Below are positions 60,681 through 64,000 of a stretch of 64,000 nt of DNA, piece after piece. Location: NCBI GenBank assembly GCA_963713505.1, contig CAVQMC010000002.1, positions 295,504 to 359,503 on the forward strand. Direction: 5' to 3'. The notes under the pieces were generated by a model. That model saw only the letters and a list, made by a program, of their open reading frames with translations, was not told where the DNA came from and made no database searches. Made by a program: the position numbers and the translations under genes. Numbering within the stretch: the first letter of the stretch is position 1; the number at the start of each line of letters is the position of its first letter. This DNA is from CAVQMC01 sp963713505 (lineage in GTDB: Bacteria > Bacteroidota > Ignavibacteria > Ignavibacteriales > Ignavibacteriaceae).

Positions 60681-61085
60681 TTATTTTTTCAAGTCTTCAC
60701 TGCCGAATGAAAACGGCAGCAATTCCGATAACTTAATAACTTTCAATTCTTTTTTGGAATTTATCATTACAATATCTATATCTCCGCAGAGATCGCTTAT
60801 TACTTGTCTGCAAGCACCGCAGGGCGGACAAAAATCCGGAGAATCGCTTGCAATTGAAATTGCTTCAAAATTTCTTTCACCTTCGGATATCGCTTTGAAT
60901 ATTGCAGTCCTTTCTGCACAAATAGTTAAACTGTATGAACTTGATTCAATATTGCAGCCGTGATAGATTTTTCCATCCCCTGTTATTAATGCAGCACCTA
61001 CGTGAAATTTTGAATAAGTCGGCATTGCTTTTGATTTTGCTGCTGCTGCTGCTTCGGCCAGTAATTTGTAATTAATATCTTTCAT
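60681..61085 (-). CDS. cdd: Cytidine deaminase
   Basis: Deaminates cytidine and deoxycytidine to uridine forms. 134 residues, with zinc ligand Cys56 and catalytic Glu58 in TICAERTAIFKA, and Cys89/Cys92 in CPPCGACRQ. It is on the same strand as tdk, nupC-like and PNP but separated from them by the repeat-flanked GxxExxY gene. It completes a set of pyrimidine and purine salvage enzymes. Confidence 0.95.
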   Translation of the reverse strand: MKDINYKLLAEAAAAAKSKAMPTYSKFHVGAALITGDGKIYHGCNIESSSYSLTICAERTAIFKAISEGERNFEAISIASDSPDFCPPCGACRQVISDLCGDIDIVMINSKKELKVIKLSELLPFSFGSEDLKK

Positions 61086-61198
61086 TTTAACAGAACCAAA
61101 AATAAATTATTAAAGTTGTAATTCAAAAAGTAATTATAATTATATTGAATTACTTAGAATTATATTCTATAAAATAGTATAAATTTTTATTGTTCTTT

Positions 61199-61310
61199 GT
61201 ACTTTTCTTAGCGTAAGAAAAGTACCAAAAGAAACATGCACTGAAAAAGAATTGCGGAAATCTCATTCCGTTCAGCTAAAATAAATTAACTCATCCGGCA
61301 GTAGCCGGAT
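61199..61310. repeat. Two palindromes in the cdd - methyltransferase gap
   Basis: A perfect 12-bp hairpin GTACTTTTCTTA - GCG - TAAGAAAAGTAC at 61,199-61,225, then a 7-bp hairpin ATCCGGC - AGTA - GCCGGAT at 61,293-61,310. A short open frame (VPKETCTEKELRKSHSVQLK) lies between. The first resembles dispersed palindromic repeats. The remaining part of the 351-base gap has no recognised content. Confidence 0.6.
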
Positions 61311-61436
61311 TCAAACAGAATTTATTTTTTGTCTTTAACACACTTTATCTACAAATTGCCGACAAACGCTTTACTGCATTCGATTTCTAATTCGCAATTC
61401 TTTTTAGGTGCTTAAAAATTAATGTTAAAAAACTAT

Positions 61437-62267
61437 CTATATATTTTTTCTTTTAAGAACAATATAGAACTCAGGTGTTAAAAGGTTATTTAAAATTCCT
61501 TTTTTATCATTTACAATATTTATCATCTTTAAATGAAATGGTAATCTTTTGAGTATCTTTAATAATCTTAAATGAAAATCACTCCATACAATTCCTCTGT
61601 CTCCTTCCATCATCATTTTAAATACTTTTTTTGTTTGAAGATTAATTAAATAATCATAATTAAAGTAATTGTATATTTTTTTAAGCGATAATAATTCTGC
61701 AATATCATTTCTATAGAAGTCTTTTCTTCTAAAAAATTTTAAAAAGTATTTCTTAATATTTTTTCTCTTTAAAATTGATAAAAAGGGAAGTCCCCAATGC
61801 GGATCTGCTGTTAAATTAATTATGGAATATTTATTTGGTGTGCTTAAATAAATTATCCCATTATCCTTTAAAATCCTTTTTAGTTCTTTTATCAATTTTA
61901 TATGATCAGAAATATGTTCAATTACATCCTGAAGAATTATCAAATCAAAAGAATTATTCTTGAAAGGAATTAATTTTGCATCAGCTTGTATTTTTTGATA
62001 ATTAGAATCGAAGTTTTGTCTTAATAATCTTTGATAATTTAAATCGTAGCTAATTACAAAATTATTTTGAGAAAATAGCTCTGAAGTTCCCCCTTCACCT
62101 GAACCCAAATCTAAAATATTCAAGTTTCTTAAATCAGTAAATTCATTTAATATATTTTCAATAACCTTTGCGCGGTCAAATGATATTTCCCTTGCTCTTT
62201 TCCATCTTTCATAATTAGGATGAGATTTATCAAGCCAAATAATATTTGAAGTTTCTTTTACTTCCAT
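61437..62267 (-). CDS. Class I SAM-dependent methyltransferase
   Basis: 276 residues, with the SAM loop ILDLGSGEGGTSELF at about residue 50 and the block LILQDVIEHISDHIKLIKELKRIL typical of sugar or lipid methyltransferases. It overlaps the glycosyltransferase start by 10 bases, so the pair act together, probably on a surface glycan or lipid. No specific family was recognised. Confidence 0.9.
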   Translation of the reverse strand: MEVKETSNIIWLDKSHPNYERWKRAREISFDRAKVIENILNEFTDLRNLNILDLGSGEGGTSELFSQNNFVISYDLNYQRLLRQNFDSNYQKIQADAKLIPFKNNSFDLIILQDVIEHISDHIKLIKELKRILKDNGIIYLSTPNKYSIINLTADPHWGLPFLSILKRKNIKKYFLKFFRRKDFYRNDIAELLSLKKIYNYFNYDYLINLQTKKVFKMMMEGDRGIVWSDFHLRLLKILKRLPFHLKMINIVNDKKGILNNLLTPEFYIVLKRKNI

Positions 62268-63349
62268 TGGATTTTCAAAAATTTAGCACTGAAGAAATTT
62301 ATAATTAAGAATACTTCGTAAAAAATTTGCAGATATATTTTTTCAAAAAAATTAAATCTATAACCGAATTTATCCTGAAATATTGAAACCGTAATTAAAT
62401 CGATTATAATCTTTGATAAAAATAAAAGTAAAAACATTGGATCTAAAAAATATAATAAAGGCGAAAACAAAAAAAACAAATTCACCAAATGCCAAAAAGC
62501 TAGTATTGTTTTTACTTTAAATAGATAATGAAACGAAGTTTGTGTATGCCTCGCTTTCTGCTGTATATAATCCTTTAAACTTTTTTTGGTTTCAGAAAAA
62601 ACAAATGAATCTTTAGAAACAAATACTCCGATTTTTAATTTATTTTTGTATGCTTCTCTAATTAATAAATCATCGTCTCCGCTTATTACATCAGTTGTAT
62701 TTTGGTAACCTTTAATCTCATAAAACTTATTCTTATTAAAGGCGAAGTTTCTGGAAGCAGCAGAGTAGGGGAGTTTTAATTGTGCAAAACCAAATGTTAA
62801 AATGGAACTTCTTAAATTTTCAAAACATGAAATCTTGTTTATTAAGTTTTTTGTTTGAACAAAAGGTGCATGTCCGAAAATGAAATCGTAGTTCCGCTGA
62901 AACATTAAATTTATTTTTACTAACCAATTTACCTGCGGCCGGCAGTCTGCGTCGGTAATTATAACATAATTGTTTTTGGATTTATTTATTCCAAAAGATA
63001 AAGCCCCTTTCTTACCGGGAATAATTTTTGATGCTGCTATATGTATAGACGCATCTTCTAATTTAGTAATTTCTCTTTTTGCAACATTAATTGTATCATC
63101 AGTAGAATTGTCATCAATTAATAATATTTCATACTTATTATTAGGATACTGTAATTTGTAAAAAGAATTAATAAGATTCGAAACATTCTTCTGTTCATTT
63201 TTCATACTAACAATTATAGAAAAAGGATGGAATGAATTGTTAGTAAAAGTTAAAGATTTTGAATGCAGGATTTTGTTTAATGATAAAATTATAATTAAGT
63301 TAAGAAAGACGAACAATAAAATTGTTAAAGCTATCAAAATCTCAATCAT
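62258..63349 (-). CDS. Family 2 glycosyltransferase, membrane-bound
   Basis: 363 residues. An N-terminal helix (LIALTILLFVFLNLIIILSL), a GT-A catalytic domain with IIVSMKNEQKNVSN, LLIDDNSTDDT, ITDADCRPQ, GDDDLLIREA and QQKARHTQTSF (metal and acceptor motifs), then about three C-terminal helices. It transfers a sugar to a lipid or polymer at the membrane. It is paired with the methyltransferase. Starts at ATG 63,349. Confidence 0.92.
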   Translation of the reverse strand: MIEILIALTILLFVFLNLIIILSLNKILHSKSLTFTNNSFHPFSIIVSMKNEQKNVSNLINSFYKLQYPNNKYEILLIDDNSTDDTINVAKREITKLEDASIHIAASKIIPGKKGALSFGINKSKNNYVIITDADCRPQVNWLVKINLMFQRNYDFIFGHAPFVQTKNLINKISCFENLRSSILTFGFAQLKLPYSAASRNFAFNKNKFYEIKGYQNTTDVISGDDDLLIREAYKNKLKIGVFVSKDSFVFSETKKSLKDYIQQKARHTQTSFHYLFKVKTILAFWHLVNLFFLFSPLLYFLDPMFLLLFLSKIIIDLITVSIFQDKFGYRFNFFEKIYLQIFYEVFLIINFFSAKFLKIQWK

Positions 63350-63817
63350 ATTGTTTAATTAAACCTTGTGATTTATAGCGGAACATTTAATCAATATTTA
63401 AAAATAGTCCTGATATTTCTATTAAATAAATAAAAAATTTCTTTTTTTATTAATTATTTTTATTAAATTAACAGAAATAATCAATAATTAAAAAACACAA
63501 GACGACATTCTATAATTAATAATTGTTACTATATATTTTGATATCCGAAAATTTTCCTATTAATACACAAGACCCCATTAATCATACAAGCTTATCATAT
63601 AAGCCTATACACACGAACATCGATTTAAGTTTAATAAGAATAAATAGAAATATAATATCACTTAAACATTTTTTTGCAAAAAATTCCGAATCAATAAAAG
63701 TTGCTTAAAAATATATTAAAGTTAAATAAGTTTTTTCCTATCGGAATCAAAAAGAAACCAAATAAATTAGTCCGATAAAATTAATTAACTAACAATCACT
63801 TCAATAAAATAGGAGAG
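63350..63817. other. 468-base gene-free stretch
   Basis: A very AT-rich intergenic stretch between divergent genes, which should hold both promoters. A weak 7-bp inverted repeat TATCGGA/TCCGATA at 63,739-63,777 lies 40 bases before the next ATG. Nothing else was recognised. Confidence 0.6.
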
Positions 63818-63988
63818 ATGATGAAAAAAAATCTTCTTTTTTTAAGCGTGCTGATGTTTGTATTCAGTATAGCTTCTATCTCGTTTGCTCAATATCAAGA
63901 TGCAAGAAGATGGACGCATGATCCCAGGATGACTCAAATAACTCCTTTTGATCAAGGTGTTCCAAGCAATACGTGTCGTGCCAAGTAG
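63818..63988 (+). CDS. Start of a secreted protein, apparently broken at the window end
   Basis: AGGAGAG directly precedes ATG 63,818. The product begins with a convincing signal peptide (MMKKNLLFLSVLMFVFSIASISFAQ) followed by QDARRWTHDPRMTQITPFDQGVP. It stops at 63,988 after 56 residues, only 12 bases from the window end. Another frame stays open past the stop, continuing VPSRLEI, so a base error near 63,975 is likely and a larger protein may follow. The family is not recognised. Confidence 0.55.
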   Translation: MMKKNLLFLSVLMFVFSIASISFAQYQDARRWTHDPRMTQITPFDQGVPSNTCRAK

Positions 63989-64000
63989 GCTTGAAATACG

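Noticed and set aside
63523..63708. A 61-residue open frame in the 63.4-63.8 kb gap
   Set aside because: No ribosome site, no conserved pattern, and the region looks like plain intergenic DNA with many Asn, Ile and Lys codons.
1..64000. rRNA and tRNA genes
   Set aside because: No GC-rich cloverleaf or rRNA-like region was seen in the gaps, so none is claimed, although a tRNA with low GC could be missed by eye.

Overview
The window is a strongly AT-rich bacterial chromosome segment with ordinary housekeeping genes and several secreted proteins. Two of these carry C-terminal type IX secretion sorting tails of the NYPNPFNPST type, and a third is a broken PorZ-like protein. These tails, the long SecD and SecF made as separate proteins, the menaquinone methyltransferase MenG and the many SpoIIE-type phosphatases fit a member of the Bacteroidota/Chlorobi group, most likely Ignavibacteria. 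That placement is inference from protein style; no rRNA or tRNA gene was found here.

Layout. 1-6.6 kb: 3' part of uvrA, a broken and an intact aldo/keto reductase, a TauE/SafE exporter, an RNase Z-like hydrolase and two unknown proteins. 6.7-12.8 kb: an exported CocE-type hydrolase, a lone IS200-like Y1 transposase, a DUF1028 protein and a BNR-repeat type IX cargo protein. 12.9-20.9 kb: phosphoenolpyruvate carboxylase, a DUF2911 protein, a rhomboid protease, a CMD/AhpD-like protein, an amidohydrolase, RdgB and a lipoprotein. 20.9-31 kb: menG, a PAP2 phosphatase and rsmA on the minus strand, then a ROK kinase, an ABC-F ATPase, the PorZ-like gene, ribH, a PHP phosphoesterase and a Crp/Fnr regulator. 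31.3-40.4 kb: PpiD-like chaperone, outer-membrane barrel, aroK-aroB, nadA, a histidine kinase, purA and a STAS protein. 40.6-51.3 kb: a signalling block with an ECF sigma and a zinc-less anti-sigma, then a partner-switching set (three membrane or GAF SpoIIE phosphatases, a STAS antagonist, an RsbW-like kinase), then a TrmB-like regulator. 51.3-63.3 kb: a second type IX cargo protein, secD-secF, a nucleoside salvage set (tdk, nupC-type transporter, purine nucleoside phosphorylase, cdd), a GxxExxY protein inside a repeat array, and a methyltransferase/glycosyltransferase pair. The window ends in the start of a secreted protein.

How genes work together. The salvage genes form one import-and-phosphorolysis route. 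The SpoIIE/STAS/RsbW genes overlap one another and probably form one signalling pathway that senses several inputs. secD-secF, ppiD and the PorZ-like protein all serve protein export and surface delivery.

Data quality. About a dozen genes, including conserved ones such as ppc, menG and a crp homologue, are broken by one-base shifts, several in short homopolymer runs. This looks like residual indel error in the assembly more than real decay; broken genes are therefore listed over their full repaired span with the shift position stated. The least explained non-coding item is a twin hairpin/Shine-Dalgarno/mini-ORF element repeated twice in front of nadA (about 35,946-36,313).
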